Of a stretch of 64,000 bases of DNA, positions 1 to 9,693 are shown piece by piece. A program made the translations under genes and the position numbers. The stretch comes from Aequitasia blattaphilus (GTDB taxonomy: Bacteria > Bacillota > Clostridia > Lachnospirales > Lachnospiraceae): assembly GCF_024721305.1 (NCBI RefSeq), contig NZ_JAMXOD010000002.1:1-64000 (forward strand), read 5' to 3'. The first letter of the stretch is position 1, and each line of letters begins with the position of its first letter. Below the pieces are notes generated by a model. That model was not told the DNA's origin and did not search any database. It saw only the letters and a list, made by a program, of their open reading frames with translations.

Positions 1-11
1 TGTGATAGAAT
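1..11 (+). promoter_or_regulatory. Extended -10 element of the lexA promoter (partial)
   Basis: The first bases read TGTGATAGAAT, a TRTGn extended -10 (hexamer TAGAAT at 6-11). It lies about 27 bases before the lexA ATG, with the SD gagagg in between. The -35 would be outside the window. The same 11-base string recurs in the aminopeptidase promoter near 62381. No LexA operator (CGAAC-N4-GTTCG type) is visible in the 38 bases present. Confidence 0.45.
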
Positions 12-38
12 AAAGAAAAAGTTTGAGAGGTGGATTTG

Positions 39-656
39 ATGAGTAAAGGGAAAATTACTGAAAAGCAAACAGAAATACTTGAATATATTAAAGAACAGAT
101 TTTGGAGAGAGGGTTTCCACCCTCCGTTCGAGATATTTGTAAGGCTGTCAGCTTGAAGTCCACTTCCAGTGTACATGCACATCTTGAATCATTAGAACGA
201 AATGGCTTTATCCGGCGAGATCCTACAAAGCCTAGAGCAATTGAAATCCTAGATGATAATTTCAATCTATTTCGCAGGGAAATGGCTAATATTCCCATCG
301 TGGGACAAGTCGCTGCCGGTGAACCTATTCTTGCCGAACAAAACATTGAAGAGTACTACCCTCTTCCAGTTGAATTTATTCGAAGCAATAAGCAGCATTT
401 CATTTTAAAAGTTCAAGGTGAAAGTATGATTAATGCCGGAATTCTAGATGGTGATATGGTTCTTGTGGAGGAAGGCAATGTTGCAAGTAATGGTGATATG
501 GTTGTTGCTTTGATTGAAGACGGTGCCACAGTAAAGACTTTTTACAAAGAAGAAGGTATTTTTCGGTTACAACCTGAAAATGACTACATGGACCCTATTT
601 ACGTATCAGATTTACAAATTTTAGGCCATGTAAAGGGAGTTTTTCGTTTCTTTTAA
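39..656 (+). CDS. lexA: LexA SOS repressor / self-cleaving S24 peptidase
   Basis: This is the repressor of the SOS DNA-damage regulon; RecA filaments trigger its autocleavage. The 205-residue product has an N-terminal winged HTH (about 1-70, with the PPSVRDI helix start) and a C-terminal S24 domain. The cleavage site is Ala93-Gly94 in VAAGEP, the catalytic serine is Ser129 in QGESM and the catalytic lysine is Lys166 in ATVKT. The length is normal. ATG at 39 is preferred over an in-frame GTG at 30 because the SD gagagg (25-30) sits eight bases before it. The gene is alone on its strand here and ends at a hairpin shared with the convergent rsfS operon. Family assignment is secure. Confidence 0.96.
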   Translation: MSKGKITEKQTEILEYIKEQILERGFPPSVRDICKAVSLKSTSSVHAHLESLERNGFIRRDPTKPRAIEILDDNFNLFRREMANIPIVGQVAAGEPILAEQNIEEYYPLPVEFIRSNKQHFILKVQGESMINAGILDGDMVLVEEGNVASNGDMVVALIEDGATVKTFYKEEGIFRLQPENDYMDPIYVSDLQILGHVKGVFRFF

Positions 657-675
657 TTTTACTTTAAACATAATC

Positions 676-716
676 AAGGACCTCGCCAAGCTATATCATA
701 GCACAGGGAGGTCCTT
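676..716. terminator. Bidirectional terminator between lexA and rsfS
   Basis: A long hairpin has an outer 9-bp perfect stem (676-684 with 708-716, aaggacctc/gaggtcctt) and an inner 5-bp stem gctat/atagc (690-694 with 698-702). It lies between two convergent genes and has T-rich flanks on both sides (TTTAG downstream of lexA, TTATG on the other strand), so it probably serves both. Confidence 0.75.
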
Positions 717-723
717 TAGCTTA

Positions 724-1077
724 CTATCCTATTTTTTGATTATCCAGGCGCTTTGCATCACTCCAGATACGTTCGAGATTATAAAACATTCTACTGTCCT
801 TATTAAAAATGTGAATAATAACATCTCCATAATCTAATAAAACCCAGTCGCCCTTTGCATTCCCTTCCTGTTGTTTAATTGAGATATTTTTCTTTCCCAT
901 CTCTTCATCAACAGAATCAATTAAAGCACTGATCTGTGCATCACTATTTCCGTTTGTAATAATAAAATAATCTGCAATCACAGATATATCTGCAATGTCT
1001 AATACAACAATGTCTTCTCCTTGTTTTTCATCCAGTGCTTTATATGCTGTTTGCAGAATTTCCTTTGTTTCAATCAT
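724..1077 (-). CDS. rsfS: Ribosomal silencing factor RsfS (Iojap family)
   Basis: RsfS binds ribosomal protein L14 (uL14) on the large subunit and blocks subunit joining, lowering translation in starvation. The 117-residue protein is a complete single-domain Iojap/RsfS fold. Typical stretches are the DIADISVIADYFII strand-helix near residues 27-40 and GDWVLLDYGDVIIHIF near 76-91. It is the last gene of the rplU-to-rsfS cluster and overlaps the upstream yqeK by four bases, implying translational coupling. The family and its position after yqeK are standard for Firmicutes. Confidence 0.95.
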   Translation of the reverse strand: MIETKEILQTAYKALDEKQGEDIVVLDIADISVIADYFIITNGNSDAQISALIDSVDEEMGKKNISIKQQEGNAKGDWVLLDYGDVIIHIFNKDSRMFYNLERIWSDAKRLDNQKIG

Positions 1078-1667
1078 TCTATCTCCTCCTTCTTCACTCT
1101 TTTTTTATAATACTCATATGTCTTTTGTGTCATTGGATCGATTGCAAGATTTTTCGTATTCAAATAGGATAACGTATTTTTCAATATTTTACGCAAACAC
1201 TTATCTATTTTTTCGAAAGAAAGCTTACGGATTTGTGCCAAATCTGGAATCTCCTCTCGATTTGGCTCAATATAATCTGCAATAAATACGATCTTCTCCA
1301 ATGCCGACATAGCCGGTCTTCCTGTTGTATGATAGGTAATAGCATTTAGAACATCCTCATTCTTTACACCATACTTTTCTTTTGCAATATAGGCTCCGAT
1401 TTTCCCGTGTAATAGTCCAGGGTTTTTCTTTTCTATTTCATTCATCTCAATAGAATGTTCCGCACAAAAAGAACCCATCTCTTGGCTGGACATTAATTTC
1501 CCGCAATCATGAAGCATCCCTGCAATCAAAGCATTTTCTATATCCACTTCATAAACCATTGCAAGTGCTGCTGCTGTATAAGCCACACCTACTGTATGAT
1601 GAAAACGTCCTTTACCAAGAGTTCCTTCCATCGCTTCCTGAAGCTCTTCTACTTGTCTGCTTATCAT
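1074..1667 (-). CDS. yqeK: YqeK-type HD-domain Ap4A hydrolase
   Basis: This is an HD-superfamily metalloenzyme of the YqeK family, which symmetrically hydrolyses diadenosine tetraphosphate to two ADP. Metal-binding features are visible: His23/His24 (RFHHTVGVA), the His53-Asp54 doublet in GMLHDCGK, and a later His-rich segment (AITYHTTG). At 197 residues it matches the family. It overlaps nadD upstream and rsfS downstream by four bases each, the usual nadD-yqeK-rsfS arrangement. The enzymatic role is taken from characterised Gram-positive YqeK proteins. Confidence 0.92.
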   Translation of the reverse strand: MISRQVEELQEAMEGTLGKGRFHHTVGVAYTAAALAMVYEVDIENALIAGMLHDCGKLMSSQEMGSFCAEHSIEMNEIEKKNPGLLHGKIGAYIAKEKYGVKNEDVLNAITYHTTGRPAMSALEKIVFIADYIEPNREEIPDLAQIRKLSFEKIDKCLRKILKNTLSYLNTKNLAIDPMTQKTYEYYKKRVKKEEIE

Positions 1668-2269
1668 CTGTATAGTCCCTTTGTTTTAATATAATTGTAT
1701 ACATTTAATGGAACCATATCTCCTATATCTACACCCTGTTGAATATGCTCTCGGATCATACTTGATGATATTTCAACTTTCGGTGCTGGCAGATAAGAAA
1801 GGTTCCCTTGGTATTTTTCCTTCAGATTTTCCATATAATAAGATAATTCTTTTTTCGTGTCCACCTCGTCACGATAAGCCACTAAAATATGACAGATTTT
1901 TAAAATTCGTTCTGGATATTTCCAGCTTTCAAAACTGCAAAGAGAATCCGCACCAATGATAAAATAGAACTCATTTTCAGGATATACTTTTTGCAAGTAC
2001 TCCATCGTAGAATAAGTATAAGAAACCCTGTCATTAGTTGCTTCATAGTCACAAAAGGAAAAATCTCCTTTGTTTTCAATTGCCAGTCTTACCATCGTAA
2101 TTCGATCTACTAAAGGGCTGAGAATATTTTCATTTCCCTTATGAGGCGGATTGCCATTTGGAAGAAACCATATCTTATCTAAAGAAAAATGAGAAAGTGC
2201 ATTCTCAGCTAATGTTACATGTCCATTGTGAATGGGATCAAATGTTCCTCCCATAATCCCGATTTTCAT
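1664..2269 (-). CDS. nadD: Nicotinate-nucleotide adenylyltransferase NadD
   Basis: NadD adenylylates nicotinate mononucleotide to deamido-NAD in NAD synthesis. The 201-residue protein starts with the nucleotidyltransferase signature GGTFDPIHNGH; the HxGH motif is residues 14-17. It ends with the second conserved motif ISSSMIR (about 168-174), which contacts the ATP phosphates. All expected motifs are intact. It sits between yhbY and yqeK in the ribosome-biogenesis cluster with a four-base overlap to yqeK. Confidence 0.95.
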   Translation of the reverse strand: MKIGIMGGTFDPIHNGHVTLAENALSHFSLDKIWFLPNGNPPHKGNENILSPLVDRITMVRLAIENKGDFSFCDYEATNDRVSYTYSTMEYLQKVYPENEFYFIIGADSLCSFESWKYPERILKICHILVAYRDEVDTKKELSYYMENLKEKYQGNLSYLPAPKVEISSSMIREHIQQGVDIGDMVPLNVYNYIKTKGLYR

Positions 2270-2288
2270 ATATCTAATCTCCTAGTAG

Positions 2289-2582
2289 CTATTTGGGTAA
2301 TTCAATTTTCTTATTCTTATCTTTTCCTTCTTTATAAAGCACAATCTTTTTACCAATCACCTGAACTACCTGGGATCTCGTTCTCTCTCCCACAATATTG
2401 GCAAGCTCTTTTGGATCATCCGTACAATTATTTAGTACACTAATCTTAATCAGCTCTTTCTTGTCAATTGCTTCCATGATAGCATTGATAAACTCAGGCG
2501 TAATACTGTTTTTTCCGATTTGAAAAATCGGATCTATTTTCATTGCTAGTCCCTTTAAATAAGCTCTTTGTTTCGTTGTCAT
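2289..2582 (-). CDS. yhbY: YhbY family RNA-binding (CRM domain) protein
   Basis: This is a small CRM-domain protein associated with pre-50S ribosomes. The 97-residue product starts MTTKQRAYLKGLAMK and has the typical GKNSITPEF segment near residues 30-40, followed by KKELIKISVLNN. An upstream in-frame ATG would lengthen it by 22 residues into obg, but the SD aaggag lies directly before the ATG at 2582 and homologues start with this sequence, so the short form is chosen. It follows obg by ten bases. Confidence 0.92.
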   Translation of the reverse strand: MTTKQRAYLKGLAMKIDPIFQIGKNSITPEFINAIMEAIDKKELIKISVLNNCTDDPKELANIVGERTRSQVVQVIGKKIVLYKEGKDKNKKIELPK

Positions 2583-2592
2583 CGCTTCTCCT

Positions 2593-3939
<1,347 letters not shown>

Positions 3940-3946
3940 TTAAAGA

Positions 3947-4231
3947 TTACTGTGCTACAGGATGAATAGAAACTTGTTTCTTATCTCTTCCTTTTCTTTC
4001 ATAGCGTACAACACCGTCTGCTAGTGCAAATAATGTATCATCTCCACCACGTCCTACGTTCACACCTGGGTGAATTTTAGTTCCGCGTTGTCTATATAAA
4101 ATATTACCTGCTTTTACAAATTGTCCGTCTGCTCTTTTTGCACCAAGTCTTTTTGATTCAGAATCTCTACCGTTCTTTGTTGAACCCATTCCTTTTTTAT
4201 GAGCAAAAAATTGAAGATTTAATTTCATCAT
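3947..4231 (-). CDS. rpmA: 50S ribosomal protein L27 with cleavable N-terminus
   Basis: L27 (bL27) reaches the peptidyl-transferase centre. The 94-residue protein begins with the Firmicute-type extension ending in LNLQFFA, which the protease Prp removes after the second Phe to expose the Ala-His-Lys-Lys start of mature L27. The body ([37 protein letters not shown]) is canonical. The prp gene lies four bases upstream, consistent with this processing. The first of two tandem ATGs has the better spacing to the ggaggt SD. Confidence 0.97.
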   Translation of the reverse strand: MMKLNLQFFAHKKGMGSTKNGRDSESKRLGAKRADGQFVKAGNILYRQRGTKIHPGVNVGRGGDDTLFALADGVVRYERKGRDKKQVSIHPVAQ

Positions 4232-4235
4232 CGGT

Positions 4236-4565
4236 TTACACCTCCTTAAATTTTAATTCAATGTATTTTGAATACTCTTCATCTTTATCCATCTCTTCTA
4301 ATCCAAGAACCAAAGTTTTCATCAGCAGTGTAGCATCCTTTGATGGGGTCTTTTTGAATTCAAACTCAATCTTTCCCTCATCCTGATTATCTACATAACC
4401 AATTTCATCCTTTGTAAAAAGTTCGATTGCATTCATCGTATTAATGATGAGTGTCGATGCAGCTGCACAAACGATATCATAACCTTCTTCGCCGCTTCCT
4501 GCATGTCCTTTCGTAGAAAACCCACGAAATTCTCTCTTATTCTTGTAAATTTGAATTTGTAACAT
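4236..4565 (-). CDS. prp: Prp cysteine protease processing L27
   Basis: This is the ribosomal-processing cysteine protease (YsxB family), which cuts the N-terminal extension from L27. The 109-residue protein contains the catalytic dyad: His21 in [12 protein letters not shown] and Cys33 in DIVCAAAS. It lies between rplU and rpmA, the standard Firmicutes order, and its substrate site is present in the adjacent rpmA. Function follows from work on staphylococcal Prp; here the residues and the substrate agree. Confidence 0.94.
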   Translation of the reverse strand: MLQIQIYKNKREFRGFSTKGHAGSGEEGYDIVCAAASTLIINTMNAIELFTKDEIGYVDNQDEGKIEFEFKKTPSKDATLLMKTLVLGLEEMDKDEEYSKYIELKFKEV

Positions 4566-4581
4566 GGATATATCACCTCAA

Positions 4582-4890
4582 TTAAGCGTTAATTTTTTCA
4601 ATCTTAACTGCTGTGTACTGCTGTCTGTGACCGTTTTTCTTATGATATCCAGTTTTTCTCTTATACTTGTAGACAATAACTTTCTTACCTTTGCCGTTTT
4701 CTACAACGGATGCTTCAACTGATGCACCTGCTAAAACCGGGCTTCCAACCTTCAGGTCGTCATTACTTACAGCAAGTACTTGGTCAAATGTAACTTTTTC
4801 GCCTGCTTCTACTCCAAGCTTCTCTACTTTAATTACATCGCCTTCTTCTACTTTGTACTGTTTACCACCTGTTGCTATAATTGCGTACAT
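4582..4890 (-). CDS. rplU: 50S ribosomal protein L21
   Basis: L21 (bL21) binds 23S rRNA. The 102-residue protein starts [14 protein letters not shown] and contains the conserved [22 protein letters not shown] segment that marks the family. It is the first gene of the cluster running to rsfS. An aggagg SD precedes the ATG, and upstream lie a structured leader and a promoter. Autogenous control through the leader is inferred from the L21 leader family. Confidence 0.97.
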   Translation of the reverse strand: MYAIIATGGKQYKVEEGDVIKVEKLGVEAGEKVTFDQVLAVSNDDLKVGSPVLAGASVEASVVENGKGKKVIVYKYKRKTGYHKKNGHRQQYTAVKIEKINA

Positions 4891-4969
4891 ATGGCACCTC
4901 CTATAAACATTACTCGCCAGCTTTGGTGACTCTTAACCGAGTTCTTTTCAACCTCGCTGTGCGGCATAC
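4891..4969 (-). ncRNA. Probable L21 ribosomal-protein leader
   Basis: The untranslated region between the predicted start site (about 4969) and rplU can fold into several short helices. CGAG/CTCG closes around GTTGAAAAGAA, GGT/ACC lies downstream, and CCAG near the 5' end can pair with CTGG before GCGAGTAA. Position, length and sequence style (CCGCACAGCGAGG) fit the Rfam L21 leader class, a cis element thought to sense free L21. This is my recollection of the class, not a covariance-model result. Confidence 0.6.
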
Positions 4970-4975
4970 TGGAAT

Positions 4976-5004
4976 ATTATATCACAGGGTTCGTTAAGAT
5001 TCAA
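4976..5004 (-). promoter_or_regulatory. SigA promoter of the rplU operon
   Basis: The minus strand reads TTGAAT (-35), a 17-base spacer, then TATAAT (-10), with the extended motif TGTGA directly before the -10. The -35 overlaps the 3' end of the DMT transporter gene. It drives the L21 leader and the downstream ribosome-biogenesis genes. Confidence 0.8.
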
Positions 5005-5890
5005 TCTTTTTTTCGGTCTTTCCCGGTATCTGCAAAATAGTCACAGCTGTAATCACCATTACAATCCCTAAAACATTTAAGAATCCAATTTTCTCTCCAT
5101 ATAGAACGACTCCATAAATACTTGCCGCCACCACTTCTACAGATGCAATAATACTTGCTTTACTGCTTTCCACATATTTTAATGCAATCGAATAAAGGAT
5201 GTAAGGACAAGCAATCGAAACAATGCTTCCTAAAATAGCCAGGGGCATATACTCCATATGATTCACAACCTGCTTCGCCATATGAACAGGATGTGCTGCA
5301 AGAACCGAAACAACTCCCCCTACAAAAAAAGTATGGGAAGCCACAGTTAATGAATCATACTTCCGAAGAAGAATTTTTCCAATCACAGTATAAAGTGAAT
5401 AAGAAAAACCCGACAATAAACCTATCAATACAGTAACTGTAATTCCCTCTTCCACAGCACCAGTCGTTAGTCCAACAACAAATGTACAGCCAATAAATGA
5501 AAGAAAAAGTGCAAATATTTTTGTTAAGGTAACCCTTTCTCTAAAAAACAAAATTGACATAATCATTACAAAAAAGGGGGCGGTATACAAAAGAACGACC
5601 GCAACCGACAAATTGGCCCGCTGAACTGTTGTTGCATAGCTTAGATTATTGATAAATAAACTACCAATCCCAGTTAACAGAAACCATTTGTAATCCTGGA
5701 TTTCCACTTTCAGCTTCCGTTTATCAATGATGAGTAAAACCACCAAAAAAAACACAGCAGAAGCAAACACACGCAAAGCAACCGCTTCTCTTGTGGTAAA
5801 TCCAATACTTACAATATATCGTGTTACAATACCCATAGTTGCCCATAACAGAGTAGCGCAAATAATCAGAAGGGGAGCCATTTTTTTCAT
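4994..5890 (-). CDS. EamA/DMT-family transporter
   Basis: This is a drug/metabolite superfamily permease, 298 residues, with two repeated EamA domains (about 5-140 and 150-290) and roughly ten hydrophobic helices. The N-terminal repeat begins with the typical LLWATMGIVTRY and the second with LIGLLSGFSYSLYTVIGK. The ATG at 5890 has SD aggaggt nine bases upstream; a longer upstream frame has none. Members export amino acids or other small metabolites. The neighbouring aspartate kinase and CBS gene make an aspartate-family amino acid a reasonable but unproven substrate. Confidence 0.88.
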   Translation of the reverse strand: MKKMAPLLIICATLLWATMGIVTRYIVSIGFTTREAVALRVFASAVFFLVVLLIIDKRKLKVEIQDYKWFLLTGIGSLFINNLSYATTVQRANLSVAVVLLYTAPFFVMIMSILFFRERVTLTKIFALFLSFIGCTFVVGLTTGAVEEGITVTVLIGLLSGFSYSLYTVIGKILLRKYDSLTVASHTFFVGGVVSVLAAHPVHMAKQVVNHMEYMPLAILGSIVSIACPYILYSIALKYVESSKASIIASVEVVAASIYGVVLYGEKIGFLNVLGIVMVITAVTILQIPGKTEKKIES

Positions 5891-5903
5891 AAAATAATAC
5901 CTC

Positions 5904-6320
5904 CTACTCCTTATCCTCTTCTTCCATACGGTTATAATAATACAAAATAATATCTTTACGGGTAATAATACCAATGAAATTATTCATGTCATCCGTAACT
6001 GGAACAAAATTCTGGTTTAAAGCTTTCATGATTAAGCTTTCCATATCAGAATTTCCATTTACAGAGTCGTAACTACTTTTTCTGTCTAAACTTAAAATCG
6101 GTATGTCCTCTGCATCTTTAATCGAAAGAATATTTGAGGATTTTAAATACCACAACAAATCTCCTTCTGTTATGGTTCCAATATATTCTCCATCTTTGCT
6201 GATAATTGGTACAGAGGAATAACGATGGTGTTCCATAATCTCCAGTGCTTGTCGTAAAGTATGATAATCATAAATGTAAGCCAATTCGCTTTTAGGCTTT
6301 AAAAAAAACATTATATTCAT
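5904..6320 (-). CDS. Stand-alone two-CBS-domain protein
   Basis: The 138-residue protein consists almost entirely of a tandem CBS (Bateman) module. CBS1 spans about 12-65 (HHRYSSVPIISKDGEYIGTITEGDL) and CBS2 about 85-135 (NQNFVPVTDDMNNFIGIITRKDI). No catalytic or membrane domain is attached. Such proteins bind adenine nucleotides; some Firmicute ones (CbpB/DarB type) bind c-di-AMP and regulate partner proteins. It lies between aspartate kinase and a DMT exporter with small gaps, so one of these may be its partner; this is inference from context only. Confidence 0.85.
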   Translation of the reverse strand: MNIMFFLKPKSELAYIYDYHTLRQALEIMEHHRYSSVPIISKDGEYIGTITEGDLLWYLKSSNILSIKDAEDIPILSLDRKSSYDSVNGNSDMESLIMKALNQNFVPVTDDMNNFIGIITRKDIILYYYNRMEEEDKE

Positions 6321-6329
6321 TTTTTACTC

Positions 6330-7649
6330 CTAGATTTGAATGGTAACAAAAATATCATAGATTGCTTTTATTGCATCCTCAAAATCATGATTTCGAACTC
6401 CAACAATGATATTCAATTCACTGGATCCTTGATCAATCATTCGAACATTCACATTTGCATGTGCTAACGCTGAGAAAATACGTCCCGATGTTCCTCTGGT
6501 TGCCTTCATGCCTCTCCCTACCACTGCAATAAGAGCAAGGTCTGATTCCAGTTCAACAAAATCCGGCTCAACGGCTCTATGAATTCCCGCAATCACTTTT
6601 TGTTCCTTTTCTTCAAACTCATCTTGATGTACAAATATTGTCATAGTATCAATACCAGAAGGCATATGCTCAATCGAAATATCATTTTCCTCAAACACCT
6701 CTAGAACCTTACGGCAAAACCCTACCTCTGAGTTCATCATAGCCTTTTCGATTGTAATCGAAGCGAAATCAGTCTTCCCTGCAATACCTGTTATTGTAAA
6801 TCTCGGTTTTCTGCAAGTACTTTCCACAATCAAAGTACCTGGATCTTCTGGTCTATTCGTATTTCGTATATTAATTGGAATCCCTTCTTTTCGAACAGGG
6901 AAAATAGCTTCTTCATGAAGTACGGAAGCTCCCATATAAGATAGTTCTCTTAATTCTCTATAGGAAATCACATCAATTGCCTTTGGTTTTCGTACAATTC
7001 GTGGATCTGCCACTAGAAATCCTGATACATCCGTCCAGTTTTCATACATATCTGCATAAATCGCCCGTGCTACCAAAGAACCTGTTACATCAGAACCACC
7101 TCTTGAAAATGTACGTACCTTCCCGTTTTTTTGAGCCCCATAAAATCCTGGAATCACAGCATGCTCAGACTTTGAAAGGCGTTCGCTTAAGCGGACATTT
7201 GTTTCTTTTGCATCAAAATCACCTTTTTCATCAAAGATAATCACTTCTGCCGCATCTATAAAATCGAACCCTAGATAGTCCGCCATAATAATTCCATTCA
7301 AATACTCGCCTCGGGAAGCAGCATAATCTCTGCCTTCTTTTTTTGCAAAGTTTTCCTTAATCAAGGCAAACTCTTTTGAAAGATTCGTCTTAAGACCTAA
7401 ACCTTTAATAATCTCATTATATCGTTCTTCAATTCCTTTGAACTGTTTTTCAAAATCATTTTCCAGAATCGCCTGACCATAGCAGCTGTAAAGCATATCG
7501 GTTACCTTTGTATCATTAGGTGTTCGTTTCCCCGGTGCAGAAGGAATTACGTAGCGTCTTGCTTCATCCTTTTTAATAATCTTGCCTACCTTCTCAAACT
7601 GTTCTGCGCTGGCTAATGAACTTCCACCAAACTTTACAACTTTTTTCAT
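6330..7649 (-). CDS. lysC: Aspartate kinase
   Basis: It phosphorylates aspartate to aspartyl-phosphate, the first step to lysine, methionine, threonine and diaminopimelate. The 439-residue protein has the amino-acid-kinase motif VVKFGGSSLA at its start, RTPNDTKVTDML near 43-54 and FSRGGSDVTG near 181-190. Two ACT regulatory domains follow (about 300-439; VGRGMKATRG, VNVRMIDQGSSELNI). The ACT pair implies feedback control by lysine or threonine. Only 49 bases separate it from the upstream HAD gene, too few for a lysine riboswitch. The symbol is the common one; the exact isozyme is not determined. Confidence 0.93.
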   Translation of the reverse strand: MKKVVKFGGSSLASAEQFEKVGKIIKKDEARRYVIPSAPGKRTPNDTKVTDMLYSCYGQAILENDFEKQFKGIEERYNEIIKGLGLKTNLSKEFALIKENFAKKEGRDYAASRGEYLNGIIMADYLGFDFIDAAEVIIFDEKGDFDAKETNVRLSERLSKSEHAVIPGFYGAQKNGKVRTFSRGGSDVTGSLVARAIYADMYENWTDVSGFLVADPRIVRKPKAIDVISYRELRELSYMGASVLHEEAIFPVRKEGIPINIRNTNRPEDPGTLIVESTCRKPRFTITGIAGKTDFASITIEKAMMNSEVGFCRKVLEVFEENDISIEHMPSGIDTMTIFVHQDEFEEKEQKVIAGIHRAVEPDFVELESDLALIAVVGRGMKATRGTSGRIFSALAHANVNVRMIDQGSSELNIIVGVRNHDFEDAIKAIYDIFVTIQI

Positions 7650-7698
7650 TTTCTTTCTCCTCCACTATCTATACTAAATAATTCTTATCTATATTACA

Positions 7699-8298
7699 TT
7701 ATTTTCCAAGTATCTGCAATGCGATATTTGGTGTAAAAACCATACCTTTTATCCCTTTTTCTTGTGCCGCCTTAATATTTTCTTCTAAATCATCGAAAAA
7801 TAAAGTTTTTTCCGGAATTAATTCGTATCGTTCTAATAAAATATCGTATATCTCTGGATTCGGCTTAATACACTTCTCTTTCCACGAAAAAACTCCCCCC
7901 TCCATCTTTTCTAAAAATGCCAATTGCTCCTTAGATTGGAGATACATCTCATCTGAATAATTGGATAAATAATAAGTTCGAATCCCTTTGTTCTTAAAAA
8001 AATCAATAAACTCTTCCACATATGGATAAGGAACAATCGTCTTTCCAAAATCCATAAATACCTCTCGGATTTCTTTTTCGAACTCCGGAGCATTATCAAT
8101 TAAAGCACTTAACCACTCATCGGTTTCAAAGCCTTTGTCGCCTAAGCTCCAATCCTCATTTAAAAACACTGCTTTTGCCACACTCTCTCTGGTAGATGGT
8201 GAGAACCCAAAAGAATCAAGATACTCTTCCCATGCAAAATGTATTAACACATTTCCAATATCAAACACCACTGCATCAATTTCTTTTAAATTAATCAT
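7699..8298 (-). CDS. HAD-family hydrolase (YihX-like)
   Basis: This is a 199-residue haloacid dehalogenase-type phosphatase. Motif I is DIGNVL with nucleophile Asp13. Motif II is the LSN in YYLSNYSDE, motif III the lysine in CIKPNPEIYD and motif IV FFDDLEENI. The second acidic residue of the usual DxD is Gly (DxG), as in the YihX/acid-phosphatase-like subgroup. The substrate is unknown. It overlaps ybaK by a few bases and so is translationally coupled to it. Confidence 0.86.
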   Translation of the reverse strand: MINLKEIDAVVFDIGNVLIHFAWEEYLDSFGFSPSTRESVAKAVFLNEDWSLGDKGFETDEWLSALIDNAPEFEKEIREVFMDFGKTIVPYPYVEEFIDFFKNKGIRTYYLSNYSDEMYLQSKEQLAFLEKMEGGVFSWKEKCIKPNPEIYDILLERYELIPEKTLFFDDLEENIKAAQEKGIKGMVFTPNIALQILGK

Positions 8299-8779
8299 GA
8301 TCTATTACCACCTCTTTAAATTCTCCTTTTGTCACCTTCTGCAAGTCTATCGGTGAAAGTTTTATTTGAGTTCCAACTCTGCCTCCGCTTACATAGATGT
8401 GCTCCAATTTTTTCGCATCTTCCTGAATTATCACAGGAAAATTCTTTTTCATTCCAATCGAAGTTGTACCTCCACGCACATACCCCGTCACTTTAGTCAA
8501 ATCTTTTAGGGGAAGCATTTCTAACGCCTTTTCTCCTACCGCCTTTGCCGCCTTTTTTAAATCCAGTTCTTCTTCAATCGGAATCACAAAGGTAAAGTAT
8601 TCCCTTCCCTTTGTCTGAGTTACCAATGTTTTATAAACCAATTCATGAGACAAACCTAATTTATCTGCAACATGTACCCCATCGATAAATCCATCCGCCT
8701 CATACCCTTGATGAGAATAGATGATTTTTTCTCTGTCCAATATACGCATTGCATTGGTCTTTACTTCTTTCTTCGCCAT
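8291..8779 (-). CDS. ybaK: YbaK/EbsC-family Cys-tRNA(Pro) deacylase
   Basis: This trans-editing enzyme hydrolyses cysteine mischarged on tRNA-Pro. The 162-residue protein starts MAKKEVKTNAMRILD and shows the family segments DGVHVADKLGL, VYKTLVTQ, VGEKALEMLPLKDL and VRGGTTSIGMKK. ATG at 8779 is chosen because the SD aggcgg lies seven bases before it; an in-frame GTG two codons upstream would sit almost on the SD. It is followed by the HAD gene with a small overlap. Confidence 0.92.
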   Translation of the reverse strand: MAKKEVKTNAMRILDREKIIYSHQGYEADGFIDGVHVADKLGLSHELVYKTLVTQTKGREYFTFVIPIEEELDLKKAAKAVGEKALEMLPLKDLTKVTGYVRGGTTSIGMKKNFPVIIQEDAKKLEHIYVSGGRVGTQIKLSPIDLQKVTKGEFKEVVIDHD

Positions 8780-8790
8780 TTTCACACCGC

Positions 8791-9693
8791 CTAATTAAAT
8801 AAATTCAGCTGTTCAATCTTATAAGGAGATTTATATACATGTATAATGTCCTTCATCTTATATAAGATTCCCTGCTTCTCACACTCTTTGCTAAATACGC
8901 CCCAAAGCTCTCTTGCTTTACCGCTGACACATTTGTAGTTATTCCGATAACTCTTTATATATTTTTCTTGTAACCCTTCATTTGGAAACTGTTCCTCCAG
9001 GCACTTAAAAAACCAATCTCGTTGATTTCCCCGCAAGGTCACTCCAAATGCCGGATATATAAATTTTGCCCCTGCTTCCTTTGCCTGATGAATGATATTT
9101 AATATATTTTCTCTCGAATCTTCCAAAAAAGGTAAAACCGGCATTAATAGTATTCCCGAAAATATACCTGCATTTCCCAACTCTCTTAACACCTCAAATC
9201 TTCTTGAGGAAAGAGGCGCTCCCGGCTCAATTTTCTTTGACAACTCATCATCTGCTGTTGTAATCGTAATTTTGCATAATACAGGAGAATGCTCTGTAAT
9301 ACTTTTCAAAACCTCAATGTCTCTCAGAATCAAATCGCTTTTCGTTGCGATTGCTACTCCAAACTCAAAGGCATTCATAAGCTCAAGAGCATTTCTAGTC
9401 AGCTTCAGCTCCTTTTCCAACGGATTATAAGGATCGCTCATAGCTCCTGTTGCAATGACTCCTTTTTTCACTTTTCTTCGCAGCTCATCACGAATAATAA
9501 TCAATGCATCTTTTTTTACCCGGACTTCATCAAAATCATTTACACCATAACAATCCGATCGACTGTCACAGTATATACATCCATGACTGCACCCTTTGTA
9601 TATGTTCATGTTGTAATCCATGCCAAACCAAGAATTTCCGCCGTTTGATCTGGTCACAATGGTTTTCGCCTCAATATACTCCACTTTCTTCAT
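8791..9693 (-). CDS. SPL-family radical SAM protein
   Basis: A radical SAM enzyme of 300 residues in the spore-photoproduct-lyase-like family. The cluster motif CxxxCxxC is at Cys35, Cys39 and Cys42 in YKGCSHGCIYCDS. True spore photoproduct lyase uses a related CxxxCxxC but is longer, so a DNA-repair role is not established. The ATG at 9693 follows the SD ggagg by nine bases and overlaps the 3' end of the DUF2344 gene by 23 bases. The substrate is unknown. Confidence 0.85.
   Translation of the reverse strand: MKKVEYIEAKTIVTRSNGGNSWFGMDYNMNIYKGCSHGCIYCDSRSDCYGVNDFDEVRVKKDALIIIRDELRRKVKKGVIATGAMSDPYNPLEKELKLTRNALELMNAFEFGVAIATKSDLILRDIEVLKSITEHSPVLCKITITTADDELSKKIEPGAPLSSRRFEVLRELGNAGIFSGILLMPVLPFLEDSRENILNIIHQAKEAGAKFIYPAFGVTLRGNQRDWFFKCLEEQFPNEGLQEKYIKSYRNNYKCVSGKARELWGVFSKECEKQGILYKMKDIIHVYKSPYKIEQLNLFN

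Noticed and set aside
7650-7698. Lysine riboswitch upstream of lysC
   Set aside because: The gap is only 49 bases and contains no recognisable riboswitch core.
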